From Thalassospira mesophila (GTDB lineage Bacteria > Pseudomonadota > Alphaproteobacteria > Rhodospirillales > Thalassospiraceae), in contig NZ_JFKA01000006.1 of the NCBI RefSeq assembly GCF_002115755.1, forward strand, positions 62,001-126,000: a DNA stretch of 64,000 nucleotides, in the 5' to 3' direction. Shown here piece after piece: positions 35,827 through 45,850 of the stretch. Every line of letters begins with the position of its first letter. Position 1 is the stretch's first letter. A program made the translations under genes and the position numbers. Under the pieces are notes generated by a model that saw only the letters and a program-made list of their open reading frames with translations, was not told the origin of the DNA and ran no database searches.

Positions 35827-36807
35827 TTACTGGTTCAGGATTTTGTCGACCTGCTTGTGCAGTTCGCTGTAACCCAGTTTTTCGTAAACACCCTGGGTGG
35901 CTTCCTTGAACGGGGTGGTGTCGACTTCGGAGACTTCAACGCCGTCGTCTTTAAGCTGCTGTTCAATCGATGCCAGCGCATCACGGGTGCCGTAAGATGC
36001 AATGTCACCGGCTTTAAGTGATTCTTCGCGCAGGATTTTCTGCAAATCTTTCGGCAGGCTGTCAAACCATGCGGCACTGGTGACCAGACCGGTGATCAGG
36101 TTGATATGACCGGTTTTGGTGATGTGCGTGATCACTTCCTGCAGGTTTGCGCCGATAACAGCGGGAAGCTGTGCTTCGGTACCGTCAATCGTGCCAAGCT
36201 GCAGGGCGCTGTAAACATCAGAGAACGGCATCGGGGTCGGCGTGCCGCCCATTGCCTTGACCGTTTCGGTCCAGACCGGTGCGCCCGGGGTCCGCAAAAC
36301 CAGACCATTAAGGTCAGCCGGTTTCGTGATCGGTTTTTTGGTCAGCAAATGGCGTTCGCCCTGCCACCAGTTAAACGACAGAACCTGATGACCTGAAGCC
36401 TTGCGCAGCTTTTGCACCCAGGTTTCAAACAGGTCGGATGTGACGACCTTGCGAATGCCATCATAGCCCTGTGCCAGATACGGGGCGCCAAGAATGCCGA
36501 ATTCTTTTTCAAAAACGGCCAGGCGGCCACCATCGACAATAACGGCAACCGGGGCACCGGCACGGGCCTGTTCGAGCACGTCTTCATCCGGGCCAAGCTG
36601 CGAATTGGGGAACAGGGTTACCTTGATCTGGCCTTTGGTGCGTTCATCGACATTTTTAACAAAGGCTTCAAGGCCTTTATAAAGCGGGTCGGTGGTGGCA
36701 AGGGCTGTGTTTACACTAAGCGTGTAATCCGCAGCATGTGCCGCCATTGCCATGGTCATACCGGCAACGCCCGATACGATGAAAGTTGTCAAACGTGAGA
36801 TCTTCAT
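35827..36807 (-). CDS. TRAP transporter binding protein (sugar-acid island)
   Basis: A 326-residue DctP-type protein with a signal peptide ending at MAAHAA. The binding fold shows DLNGLVLRTPGAPVWTETVKAMGG and LQLGTIDGTEAQLPAVIGA. The start has an AGGGAGG ribosome site. It is first in its operon and probably more highly expressed than the permeases because of the following hairpin. Confidence 0.92.
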   Translation of the reverse strand: MKISRLTTFIVSGVAGMTMAMAAHAADYTLSVNTALATTDPLYKGLEAFVKNVDERTKGQIKVTLFPNSQLGPDEDVLEQARAGAPVAVIVDGGRLAVFEKEFGILGAPYLAQGYDGIRKVVTSDLFETWVQKLRKASGHQVLSFNWWQGERHLLTKKPITKPADLNGLVLRTPGAPVWTETVKAMGGTPTPMPFSDVYSALQLGTIDGTEAQLPAVIGANLQEVITHITKTGHINLITGLVTSAAWFDSLPKDLQKILREESLKAGDIASYGTRDALASIEQQLKDDGVEVSEVDTTPFKEATQGVYEKLGYSELHKQVDKILNQ

Positions 36808-37285
36808 TCTTTCCTCCCTGAAGATGCCAGCTATAAGTGCCAGCCTTATTTTTTGTCAAATAGCATACTAATATATCAGTGTCAATTAACAGAGGCATAA
36901 AAGGTGCTATTGGGGGCTTTGCGCTGTATTTTATATGTCCTCCAGATCGCAGTTTATTTCAGGTTGCGCAAAGGACGATGTTCGAGCGCGGGTGCGATAG
37001 CAACGGGCCTTATGCTTTCATTGCATGTTTTGGCAGGCCGTACCCGACGTTGCGGGTATCGTTTTGTTTGCGCAGGCCGGCATCTTGTCACACGGGAAAT
37101 TTGCTGCAAAACAATGCTGTTGTTGCGTGCAATAAGAGACAATGTCCCGCATAACAAAAGGCGGGCTAAGCCGTTTTGGGGCGTTTCCGCCCTGCCGAGC
37201 TTGCGGTTCTAGCGCGTTGATCTGGGCGACGGCACAATCTGCGATGTTTGGTTGCGCGGGTAAGGCTGCGTCCGGGCGGCGCAGA
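36808..37285. other. 478-bp intergenic region with no gene; holds the TRAP operon promoter
   Basis: Frames of 60-100 codons exist on both strands but are Cys/Arg-rich, lack ribosome sites and resemble no family. The part next to dctP is AT-rich and contains ATACTAATAT at 36865-36874, a 10-mer that recurs in the GntR/dehydratase intergenic region. It is therefore a candidate GntR site. Confidence 0.45.
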
Positions 37286-38005
37286 TCAGGCACCAAACAT
37301 TTCGCGGTTGTTCTGGATAATATTATCGAGTTCGTTAAGCGAGCCGGAAAGATGGTCGCGGACATGGGATTCGGCTGTGTGCAGGTCGGATGCGCGAATG
37401 GCATCAAGGATTTTGCCATGCTGGAAAATAACCCGTTCGATCTTGCCCGGGGTTGGCAATTGCAGGCAGCGGACCCGGTCCAGATGACCGCTATGTTCGC
37501 GGACAACTTCCCACAAATCCTCGTAGCCAGCCGCAATGAACAGGGCGCGGTGAAAGGCGCTGTCCAGGCGCGAGAATGCAGCAGTATCCATGCTGTTGTC
37601 GCGTTGATCAGACAGGATTTTTTCAGCAGGCGTGATTTTCGCCTTGTCCATTGCCAGCGCCAGATTGTGCGCTACTTCAAGTTCCAGAGATGTCCGCAAG
37701 AAATGGGTGGATTTAACCTTATGGATGCTGATCGGGGCAATCAGGGTTTTTGATTGCGGAAAAACTTCAACCAGTCCGTCCTTTTCCAGCTTTAAAAACG
37801 CTTCGCGCACCGGGGTTTGGCTGACACCATAAAAATCGGCCAGCACAGCACGCGACAGGCTGTAACCCGGCCGTAAATCAAGCGAGACAATCCTGTCGCG
37901 CAGGTCTTCATAAACCTGCAGCGCAACCGGGCGGTTCCGGTTGATTTGAAATGGGGTTGTGTCCAGGCTTCCCTCGGGGATGCCGCTGGTAATCTTTTGT
38001 CTCAT
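37286..38005 (-). CDS. GntR-family regulator, FCD subfamily
   Basis: The 239-residue protein has a GntR winged helix (about 25-95: LQVYEDLRDRIVSLDLRPGYSLSRAVLADFYGVSQTPVREAFLKLEKDGLVEV). A C-terminal helical FCD domain follows, with the metal-site histidines in FHRALFIAAGYEDLW and HLDRVR. It lies between the TRAP operon and the divergent dehydratase gene. FCD regulators commonly sense hydroxy or sugar acids, so control of both flanking units is inferred. Confidence 0.92.
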   Translation of the reverse strand: MRQKITSGIPEGSLDTTPFQINRNRPVALQVYEDLRDRIVSLDLRPGYSLSRAVLADFYGVSQTPVREAFLKLEKDGLVEVFPQSKTLIAPISIHKVKSTHFLRTSLELEVAHNLALAMDKAKITPAEKILSDQRDNSMDTAAFSRLDSAFHRALFIAAGYEDLWEVVREHSGHLDRVRCLQLPTPGKIERVIFQHGKILDAIRASDLHTAESHVRDHLSGSLNELDNIIQNNREMFGA

Positions 38006-38059
38006 CGTGCTCTTTCCTATGTCACTTCCTCTTATCCTACAATATGGCTTGCAAGCGCA

Positions 38060-38069
38060 ATACTAATAT
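38060..38069. promoter_or_regulatory. Candidate GntR site in the divergent gntR/dehydratase region
   Basis: ATACTAATAT matches exactly the 10-mer at 36865 in the TRAP promoter region. It lies 55 bp upstream of the GntR start. Confidence 0.4.
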
Positions 38070-38307
38070 TTTACTATCCGGCCAAACGCAAAACAACTTC
38101 AGGGCAGGCGCGGAAAGTTAGCTGTATCCTGTTTTTTTATCTTCTTGCCGACCATCTGGCGTATCAGTTCTCTGTTAGTGCCCCGTTGGTGTCCAGTGGG
38201 GCTTGCTCCGCCGGGGATCTGCCAGACCAAAGGGAAGCACAGCCTTTCATGCGCCGCCGAATTTGAATTTTGACCCTGTGACCACCGACCACCGTTCCGA
38301 GGAATTC

Positions 38308-40050
38308 ATGACAAACAAGAAAACGATCAAAGCCGAAGACCTGCGCAGCGCACGGTGGTTCGCCCCCGATGATTTGCGGTCGTTCGGGCATCGTTCACGC
38401 GCCATGCAAATGGGCCTGGGCCCGGAAGACTGGGAAGGCAAACCGCAAATTGCCATCATCAACACCTGGTCGGATGCCAATCCGTGCCATGCGCATTTCA
38501 AATTCCGGGTCGATGACATTCGCCGTGGCATTACCGAGGCGGGCGGTTTCCCGATGGAATTGCCGGCAATTTCGCTGTCGGAAAGCTATGTGAAGCCCAC
38601 CACCATGTTGTATCGCAACATGCTGGCAATGGAGACCGAAGAACTTTTGCGGTCGCACCCGGTGGATGGCGTTGTACTGATGGGCGGGTGCGATAAAACC
38701 ACACCGGGCCTGATCATGGGCGCGGTCAGCATGGGTTTGCCCACCATTTATGTGCCCGCCGGGCCGATGTTGCGCGGCAACTGGCATGGCAATGTGCTGG
38801 GCAGTGGCTCGGATGCGTGGAAATACTGGGACGAACGCCGGGCGGGAAATATTTCCGACGAGGAATGGCAAGGCATTGAGGGCGGCATTGCGCGGTCTTA
38901 CGGTCATTGCATGACCATGGGTACGGCCAGCACCATGACGGCAATTGCCGAGGCGCTGGGCATGACGTTGCCCGGTGCAACCTCGATCCCGGCGGCAGAT
39001 TCGAACCATATTCGCATGTGTACGGCATCGGGCCGCCGCATTGTGAATATGGTGTGGGAAGATTTGCGCCCCGATCAGGTGATTACTGCGGCATCGGTTG
39101 AAAATGCGGTAACGGTTGCCATGGCGACCGGCTGTTCGACCAATGCGGTGATCCATCTGATTGCGATGGCACGCCGGGCCGGGGTTGATCTTGATTTAAA
39201 CGATTTTGACCGGTTAAGCCGGACAACCCCCGTAATCGCCAATATCCGCCCGACCGGTGATAAATATCTGATGGAAGATTTTTATTATGCCGGGGGCCTG
39301 CGTGCCCTGATGAGCCAGCTTGCCCCCAAGCTGGATTTAACCTGCCAGACCGTGACCGGCGTGCCGTTGGGCGAAACGCTGGAAGGGGCGAAGGTGCATA
39401 ATGAAGATGTCATCCGCTCGCTTTCAAACCCGATATATAAAGAAGGGTCGCTTGCGGTGTTGCGCGGCAATCTGGCACCCGATGGCTGTGTGATTAAACC
39501 ATCGGCCTGTGATCCGAAATATTTTGAACATGTTGGTCCGGCACTGGTGTTTGACAGCTATCCGGAAATGAAAGCCGCCATTGATGATGAAAACCTCGAT
39601 GTGACGGCCGACCATATTATGGTGTTGCGCAATGTTGGTCCGCTGGGCGGGCCTGGCATGCCGGAATGGGGCATGTTGCCGATCCCGACCAAGCTTGTGA
39701 AACAGGGTGTGCGCGATATGTTGCGTCTGTCTGATGCGCGCATGAGCGGCACGTCCTATGGGGCTTGCATGTTGCATGCAGCACCCGAGGCCGCGATTGG
39801 CGGGCCGTTGGCGCTGGTTAAAACCGGCGATATGATCCGGGTGAGCATTCCTGATCGCACCATCGAAATGATGGTATCGGACGAAGAACTGGCTAAGCGC
39901 CGTTCGGAATGGAAGAAGCCCGAACCGGCCTTTGCACGTGGCTATGGCTGGATGTTTGGCCGCCACGTTAAACAGGCCAATGACGGTTGCGATTTTGATT
40001 TTCTTGAAACCGGTTTCGGCCCGACGGCCGGTGAACCCGATATTTACTGA
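38308..40050 (+). CDS. IlvD/Edd-family sugar-acid dehydratase
   Basis: An Fe-S dehydratase that removes water from a sugar acid or dihydroxy acid to give a 2-keto-3-deoxy acid. I start at the ATG at 38308 behind GAGGAATTC (580 residues). The cluster ligands are visible: Cys60 (DANPCHAHF), Cys128 (GGCDKTTPG) and Cys201 (YGHCMTMG). Its length and N terminus (LRSARWFAPDDLRSFGHRS) resemble pentonate dehydratases such as L-arabinonate dehydratase more than true IlvD. It is in an operon with an RraA aldolase and beside a TRAP importer, so it probably starts breakdown of an imported sugar acid. Confidence 0.88.
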   Translation: MTNKKTIKAEDLRSARWFAPDDLRSFGHRSRAMQMGLGPEDWEGKPQIAIINTWSDANPCHAHFKFRVDDIRRGITEAGGFPMELPAISLSESYVKPTTMLYRNMLAMETEELLRSHPVDGVVLMGGCDKTTPGLIMGAVSMGLPTIYVPAGPMLRGNWHGNVLGSGSDAWKYWDERRAGNISDEEWQGIEGGIARSYGHCMTMGTASTMTAIAEALGMTLPGATSIPAADSNHIRMCTASGRRIVNMVWEDLRPDQVITAASVENAVTVAMATGCSTNAVIHLIAMARRAGVDLDLNDFDRLSRTTPVIANIRPTGDKYLMEDFYYAGGLRALMSQLAPKLDLTCQTVTGVPLGETLEGAKVHNEDVIRSLSNPIYKEGSLAVLRGNLAPDGCVIKPSACDPKYFEHVGPALVFDSYPEMKAAIDDENLDVTADHIMVLRNVGPLGGPGMPEWGMLPIPTKLVKQGVRDMLRLSDARMSGTSYGACMLHAAPEAAIGGPLALVKTGDMIRVSIPDRTIEMMVSDEELAKRRSEWKKPEPAFARGYGWMFGRHVKQANDGCDFDFLETGFGPTAGEPDIY

Positions 40051-40069
40051 TCTGGCGGAGCGTTCAAAA

Positions 40070-40792
40070 ATGACCACCAAACTAAGTGCAGAAACCCGCG
40101 CAAAATATATGCAGGTCAGCACAGCCACCTTGTGTACCGCGCTGTTCAAACGCGGTTTGCGCAACCAGTTTATTCAGGATGTGCGCCCGTTAAAGGCCGA
40201 TGGCCCCAATATGGTTGGCGAAGCCTATACCATGCGCTATATCCCGGCGCGTGAAGATTTAAACCCGATTACGGTGTTTCAAAACCCGGAACATCCGCAA
40301 CGGGTTGCGGTGGAGCAATGCCCGGAAGGGGCGGTGATGGTGATTGACAGCCGCAAGGATGCCCGCGCGGCATCGGCTGGCTCCATTCTGGTGTCGCGCC
40401 TGATGGTGCGCGGTGTGGCCGGGATTGTTACCGATGGTGGTTTTCGCGATTCACCCGAAATTGCCGAGCTTGCAATCCCCGCTTATCACAACCGGCCATC
40501 GGCTCCGACCAACCTGACGCTGCATCAGGCGCTTGATATCAATGTGCCGATTGGTTGTGGCGATGTTGCGGTTTTTCCAGGCGACGTTGTGGTCGGTGAC
40601 CGCGAAGGCGTGATTATCATTCCGGCGAAGATTGCCGACGAAATTGCCGATGAAGCCTTTGAAATGACCGCGTTCGAGGATTTTGTGACCGAGCAGGTCC
40701 TGGCGGGTAAAACCATTGTCGGGCTGTACCCGGCAACCAACCCGCAAACTCCGCTTGATTTTAAAGTCTGGCGCGAGAAAAACGGTCGTTGA
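40070..40792 (+). CDS. RraA-family aldolase/decarboxylase
   Basis: A 240-residue protein of the 4-hydroxy-4-methyl-2-oxoglutarate aldolase/RraA family. It has the metal and substrate motif GIVTDGGFRDSPEI (the D-G-x2-R-D core) and the preceding RAASAGSILVSRLMVRG. I start at the ATG at 40070, 20 bp after the dehydratase stop behind GGCGGAG. Aldol cleavage or beta-decarboxylation of the keto acid produced by the dehydratase is the likely role. A true RNase E inhibitor role is unlikely in this catabolic setting. Confidence 0.85.
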   Translation: MTTKLSAETRAKYMQVSTATLCTALFKRGLRNQFIQDVRPLKADGPNMVGEAYTMRYIPAREDLNPITVFQNPEHPQRVAVEQCPEGAVMVIDSRKDARAASAGSILVSRLMVRGVAGIVTDGGFRDSPEIAELAIPAYHNRPSAPTNLTLHQALDINVPIGCGDVAVFPGDVVVGDREGVIIIPAKIADEIADEAFEMTAFEDFVTEQVLAGKTIVGLYPATNPQTPLDFKVWREKNGR

Positions 40793-40819
40793 TTTTTCAG
40801 CAAACCGGTTACATACAAG

Positions 40820-40851
40820 CACCCCGTACATGATGATGTGCGGGGTGTTTT
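40820..40851. terminator. Terminator after the dehydratase-RraA operon
   Basis: The 12-bp stem CACCCCGTACAT/ATGTGCGGGGTG (one mispaired G-T) has loop GATG and is followed by TTTT. It sits in the convergent gap to the SnoaL-like gene. Confidence 0.93.
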
Positions 40852-40954
40852 GATTTGTACAGGCCGTGGCGCAGGGACGCCGATGTGGTATCGAAAATCA
40901 TGAATACGGTGTGGTTGAAACCATTTTTGACGAAAACTGATCCTGATTTCTCGT

Positions 40955-41341
40955 TTAAATCTGGGCCTCAATGGCGGCCTTGTCGAGAACCGACCAGACA
41001 TTGATGATTTTGCCGTCGCGAAATTCGTAAAAGACGTTTTCGGCGAATTTTATCTTTTTGCCATTGATATCAAGACCCAGAAAAACACCCTTTGGTGTGC
41101 AGTCAAACATCAGTCTGCTGGCAACCAATGGCGCATCGCAGCTTAGCATTTCGATGTTAAATTTCAGATCCGGGATTTGTCGATAATCGTTTTCCAGCAT
41201 TGCCCGGTATCCGGCGATGCCCAGCTTGCGCCCGTTATGCGAGGCGTCGGTATGGACATACTGCGCCAGATTATCCCAGTCCTGATTGTTAAGGCAGTCA
41301 ATATAGTGACGATACAGGGTGGCGAGATCGGGCTGGGTCAT
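40955..41341 (-). CDS. SnoaL-like/NTF2-fold protein
   Basis: A 128-residue protein of the SnoaL-like ester-cyclase superfamily. It has an N-terminal helix pair (LATLYRHYIDCLNNQDWDNLAQYVHTDASHNG), a central sheet and the terminal VFYEFRDGKIINVWSVLDKAAIEAQI. Such proteins bind small hydrophobic or cyclic molecules, and some are isomerases or cyclases. It is monocistronic and divergent from a lactate-dehydrogenase gene across 85 bp. I cannot name a substrate. Confidence 0.75.
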   Translation of the reverse strand: MTQPDLATLYRHYIDCLNNQDWDNLAQYVHTDASHNGRKLGIAGYRAMLENDYRQIPDLKFNIEMLSCDAPLVASRLMFDCTPKGVFLGLDINGKKIKFAENVFYEFRDGKIINVWSVLDKAAIEAQI

Positions 41342-41390
41342 TTTTGTATCCTTGTTTCGGTGCCGTGCAACAGACCCTGTTTTACGCTAG

Positions 41391-42359
<969 letters not shown>

Positions 42360-42388
42360 GGTTCGAGATTAAGGACACACGCGAAATC

Positions 42389-43330
42389 ATGACCGACCCA
42401 CAGCGCGACAGTACGCCAAAAACGCCATCCGCACCGATGCCACAGGATGAAGGTATTCTGGCATTTCAGAAAAAAGCCGATGCCTTTTATCCGCCCGACG
42501 CCGTGAATGCTTCAATTGCGCAGCAACGCGCCTGGTATGATGCGTTTTGTGCCAGCTTTAACCCCGCCGACCCCGAGGGGCTGACATTTAAGGATAGCAC
42601 CATAGATGGCGTGCCGGTGCGGTATTTTTACCCGGCAAAGCAGCGCACCAAATGCTGTTTGCTGTATTTGCACGGCGGCGGTTTTGTTGTGGGCTCGCGC
42701 GATAGCCACCACGCCATTTGTGCCGAAATTGCCGATTATGCCGGGGCGGAGCTGGTGGCGGTGGATTACCGGCTGGCCCCGGAACATGTTTGGCCTGCGG
42801 CATCGGATGATGGATTTACCGTGCTTCGCCACCTTGTTACCAGCGGGCAACGGTTGGTGGTGATGGGCGATAGCGCCGGTGCGAATTTGGTTGCAGGCTT
42901 GATGTTGCGGGCCTGCGAGGCCGGTTTGGCCGGGGCCATTGCCGGGCAGGTGTTGATTTACCCGGCATTGGGCGGCGATGTTACACGCGGGTCCTATATT
43001 GACATGGCAAATGCACCGGGCCTGACAACGCAAGATGTGCTTTATTACCGCGATATATTGGCAGCACCCGATGAGAATGCGGTGGCAAACCCGCTGCGGG
43101 CGACAGATTTATCAAACCTGCCACCGGCCTATATCAGTTCGGCCTTTTTTGACCCGCTGCGCGATGACGGGCGCGAATATGGCGCCAAATTGGCACAGGC
43201 CGGGGTGAATGTGACATACCGTGAAGAACCGCAAATGGTGCATGGCTGGCTGCGTGCACGCCACATGAGTGCGGGCGCACGCACCGGGTTTGACCATATG
43301 TGCCGTGCGGTTGCCGGGTTTTGCGATTAA
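42389..43330 (+). CDS. Alpha/beta hydrolase of the HSL (hormone-sensitive lipase) family
   Basis: A 313-residue esterase or lactonase. It has the oxyanion motif HGGG (95-98), the family stretch YRLAPEH (127-133) and the nucleophile Ser162 in GDSAG. The acid Asp lies near 254 (FDPLRDDG) and the catalytic His in QMVHGWLR. No signal peptide is visible, so it is cytoplasmic. It follows the lactate dehydrogenase gene closely. The stop codon lies inside the left arm of the 34-bp inverted repeat that begins at 43327. Confidence 0.9.
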   Translation: MTDPQRDSTPKTPSAPMPQDEGILAFQKKADAFYPPDAVNASIAQQRAWYDAFCASFNPADPEGLTFKDSTIDGVPVRYFYPAKQRTKCCLLYLHGGGFVVGSRDSHHAICAEIADYAGAELVAVDYRLAPEHVWPAASDDGFTVLRHLVTSGQRLVVMGDSAGANLVAGLMLRACEAGLAGAIAGQVLIYPALGGDVTRGSYIDMANAPGLTTQDVLYYRDILAAPDENAVANPLRATDLSNLPPAYISSAFFDPLRDDGREYGAKLAQAGVNVTYREEPQMVHGWLRARHMSAGARTGFDHMCRAVAGFCD

Positions 43331-43595
43331 AGCATGTTTCTTTTAATAAGATCCATTTTGCCGATGCAGTCTACAGCCTGGCAAGGAGAAGTCCGCAGAG
43401 CGTAATGGGTTTACGGACAAGGATTTCGACGCGGCCAGGCGGTAGACTGCACCGGCCCGCAGGGTTTATTTTTGGCGGTGTTTGGCGGCGTTACACCGCT
43501 CGCCCGATGCGCCGCATCGCGCAGCGCGCTGTGCCTTGCCAAACGACACGCCAAAAACAAACAAAATGGGTCTTATTAAAAGAAATATGCTTTAA
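43327..43595. mobile_element. MITE-like 269-bp element with 34-bp terminal inverted repeats
   Basis: The left end 43327-43360 and right end 43562-43595 are inverted repeats, 32 of 34 bases identical, both beginning TTAAAGCAT. Inside are further nested inverted repeats: a 17-bp pair with one mismatch (43365-43381 with 43435-43451, TGCAGTCTAC core), GTCCG/CGGAC and TGGCAAGG/CCTTGCCA. No transposase is encoded. The outer bases are TTAA on both sides, and CGATT occurs on each side, so a target duplication is possible but not proven. The left end supplies the stop codon of the upstream hydrolase. A large structured regulatory element is the alternative. Confidence 0.65.
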
Positions 43596-43624
43596 CGATT
43601 TTGCCGCGAACAGGCAGAAAGTAG

Positions 43625-43653
43625 CGGCCCGCAATGTGACTTGCGGGCCGTTT
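43625..43653. terminator. Terminator between the inverted-repeat element and the CocE-type gene
   Basis: The 10-bp perfect stem CGGCCCGCAA/TTGCGGGCCG with a 6-base loop is followed by TTT on the plus strand. It lies just past the stop of the convergent hydrolase. Confidence 0.8.
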
Positions 43654-43659
43654 ATGTCT

Positions 43660-45675
43660 TTACATGAAATTGCGTGGAATGGTGCGGTTCCAGGTTTTTT
43701 CGTAAACTTCGTTATCACCTTCAACCGCGATGACGCTGGCAGCGATGCGCCAGTCGGTTTTGGTGCAGGTAAGTGTGGCGGTACACACCGTGCGGGTAAA
43801 CCAGCCGTCGCGTTCCATATCGCAGGTCCAAACGGCGTGGCCGCGCATTGATGTGGGGTCATCAAGCGATATTGCCCATGTTTCATCGCGGATCTGGCGG
43901 GTGGAAAGGCCGGTATCGGGATGTTCGAACCTGCCGGTATCTTCCGAAATGCAATATTCGGTTTTGTTTTGGGTCAGGTTATGGCGCACCTCGCGCCGGG
44001 TGGTGGCGGGTTGGTGTTCGATATAGGTCGGCAGGGGATCGGGGTTTTCAGGTTCCGGCATATCGATGATTTCGTGATCGCCCAGTAACGGCAGCGACAG
44101 GTCGATGCTGGCAGTATCGATGGTAAGCCCGGCATTGAACGGGTCGGGCAGGATCATGGGCCAATAGGCCGTTGACAGGGCAAGGCGTAATTTGTGGCCC
44201 GCACGCAGGCGATAGCCACAGGCATCAAACACCACTGTTACCGAAACTTTTTCACCCGTTGGCATGGGTTTGGGGTCGTTATAGTTTCCGTCAGGGTCGC
44301 GGTGGGCAAGGTTTAGCACGCCAACTGAAATGCGGGCCGCAGTGCCATCGGGATGCACATCGACCAGACGGGCGCACAGATTGGCCCAGTCGGCATCGCA
44401 CGCAAGCGCAAGGGTAATTTCAGCCCGGCCTAACAGATCCAGATTTTGTTCAAGCGGTTTGCTGTCAAAGCAAAGCGACCCGGCATCGTCGCTGCGCTGG
44501 TCAATCGCCATTTCGGCATCGGGTTTAAGGGTGAAATATTCGCCCGACGCCGTACCGGTATCAAGCGGCGATTTCACGAAGACATCAGCACTTTTGCCTT
44601 TCGGGGCGGCTGTGGTGTCATCTTGTGCCACCAGCCGTGCATCGGCAACGCCGAAATGGGTCCTTGCGGGGGCTTGCCAGGTTTGCTTGGCGATCCAGAA
44701 ACCGGCATCATGGTCGCGCCTTGGCGCGGGCTTAACCGCATCAAGAATATAGGCGCGCATTTGCGGCAGGGTTTGCGCACCATTATCGGCATTGCGCAAC
44801 CATTTATCCCACCAGCGAATGGCTTCGCCGTGAAAATCGGCACGGGGTTTTGGCCACGCAAAATGCGGGTATTTATGGACCCACGGGCCGATCAGCGCCT
44901 TGGCCCGGTCGGGCATGCCTTCAATGGCGCGGATGGGCGTGTTGCGATAACCATCGGCCCAGCCCGCCATCACCATGGATGGAATTTTGACAGAATCAAA
45001 ATCCTCGCAGATCGAGGCATGTTTCCAGAAATCATCGCGGGTTTGATGTTCCAGCCATTCTTCCATGAAAAACGGTTCGTTTTGTAACCGTTCCATCCAC
45101 ATATCGCGCCAGCGATCGCCGACCAGTTCCGGGTCGGGTGCGCGGGATTGATAAGCCAGCATGGTGCCCGCCCAGGAAAGCTGGACGGCAAGCTGACAGC
45201 CATTTTTATAATGGATGTCGTCGTTATAACGATCCACTGTCGAGGCAATGGAGATAACAGCCTTGAGGGCGGGTGGTTGCAGGGCCGCGACCTGTAAACA
45301 GTTAAAACCGCCCCATGATATGCCCATCATGCCAACCGCACCATTGCACCAAGCCTGTTCGGCGATCCAGGCAATGATTTCGCAGGCATTATCGAGTTCA
45401 AGCGGGGTGTATTCGCCGTCAATCACCCCATCGGATTCACCTGAACCGCGAATATCCACCCTGACCCCGGCAATGCCGGCACTGGCAAATACGGGATAGG
45501 TTGACTCATCACGCGGGCTGGTGCCGTCGCGTTTGCGATAGGGTAAAAATTCAAGCACGGCAGGGACAGGGGTGAGGTCGGCGCTGTCGGGCATCCAGAT
45601 GCGGGCGGCAAGGCGGGTGCCGTCTTTTAACGTGATCCATTTGTTTTCAATGACGGAATAAGGGGCGTTGGTCAT
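43660..45675 (-). CDS. CocE/NonD-family hydrolase (X-Pro dipeptidyl-peptidase S15 type)
   Basis: A 671-residue serine hydrolase. The alpha/beta core has the nucleophile Ser120 in GISWGG, an acid in GWADGYRNTP and a His in GPWVHKYPH. The C-terminal part (about 330-560) is the jelly-roll PepX_C domain. No signal peptide is visible. It follows an oligopeptide-type ABC operon on the same strand after a terminator-like hairpin, so it may hydrolyse an imported peptide, ester or amide. Family members include cocaine esterase, amino-acid ester hydrolases and glutaryl-7-ACA acylase, so the substrate is open. Confidence 0.88.
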   Translation of the reverse strand: MTNAPYSVIENKWITLKDGTRLAARIWMPDSADLTPVPAVLEFLPYRKRDGTSPRDESTYPVFASAGIAGVRVDIRGSGESDGVIDGEYTPLELDNACEIIAWIAEQAWCNGAVGMMGISWGGFNCLQVAALQPPALKAVISIASTVDRYNDDIHYKNGCQLAVQLSWAGTMLAYQSRAPDPELVGDRWRDMWMERLQNEPFFMEEWLEHQTRDDFWKHASICEDFDSVKIPSMVMAGWADGYRNTPIRAIEGMPDRAKALIGPWVHKYPHFAWPKPRADFHGEAIRWWDKWLRNADNGAQTLPQMRAYILDAVKPAPRRDHDAGFWIAKQTWQAPARTHFGVADARLVAQDDTTAAPKGKSADVFVKSPLDTGTASGEYFTLKPDAEMAIDQRSDDAGSLCFDSKPLEQNLDLLGRAEITLALACDADWANLCARLVDVHPDGTAARISVGVLNLAHRDPDGNYNDPKPMPTGEKVSVTVVFDACGYRLRAGHKLRLALSTAYWPMILPDPFNAGLTIDTASIDLSLPLLGDHEIIDMPEPENPDPLPTYIEHQPATTRREVRHNLTQNKTEYCISEDTGRFEHPDTGLSTRQIRDETWAISLDDPTSMRGHAVWTCDMERDGWFTRTVCTATLTCTKTDWRIAASVIAVEGDNEVYEKTWNRTIPRNFM

Positions 45676-45801
45676 TGTTTATCCAATCTTCGGAAGCGGG
45701 GGAGGGCAACCGTGGCATTACCAGCCTGTAATTGCTTTGCGGCAGCAATAGGGTCACGGGGCAATAACGGTGACGGGGGCGATAAAGGATGAGATGGCGC
45801 A

Positions 45802-45834
45802 TAAAAGCACCGCCCGGACATAGCCCGGGCGGTG
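45802..45834 (-). terminator. Terminator or attenuator between the ABC operon and the CocE-type gene
   Basis: On the minus strand the 10-bp perfect stem CACCGCCCGG/CCGGGCGGTG is followed by CTTTTATG. It may let some transcripts continue into the hydrolase gene. Confidence 0.75.
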
Positions 45835-45850
45835 GGGGAAAATCGCGAGA

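Noticed and set aside
36904..37212. Possible small membrane protein in the dctP-gntR gap
   Set aside because: Hydrophobic start but many Cys and Arg, no ribosome site, and it runs through promoter DNA.
38395..39156. 253-codon minus-strand frame opposite the dehydratase
   Set aside because: His/Arg-rich composition typical of an antisense frame; the plus strand encodes a motif-complete enzyme.
43300..43851. 183-codon plus-strand frame through the inverted-repeat element
   Set aside because: It crosses a hydrolase end, the palindromic element and a terminator, and its translation looks random.
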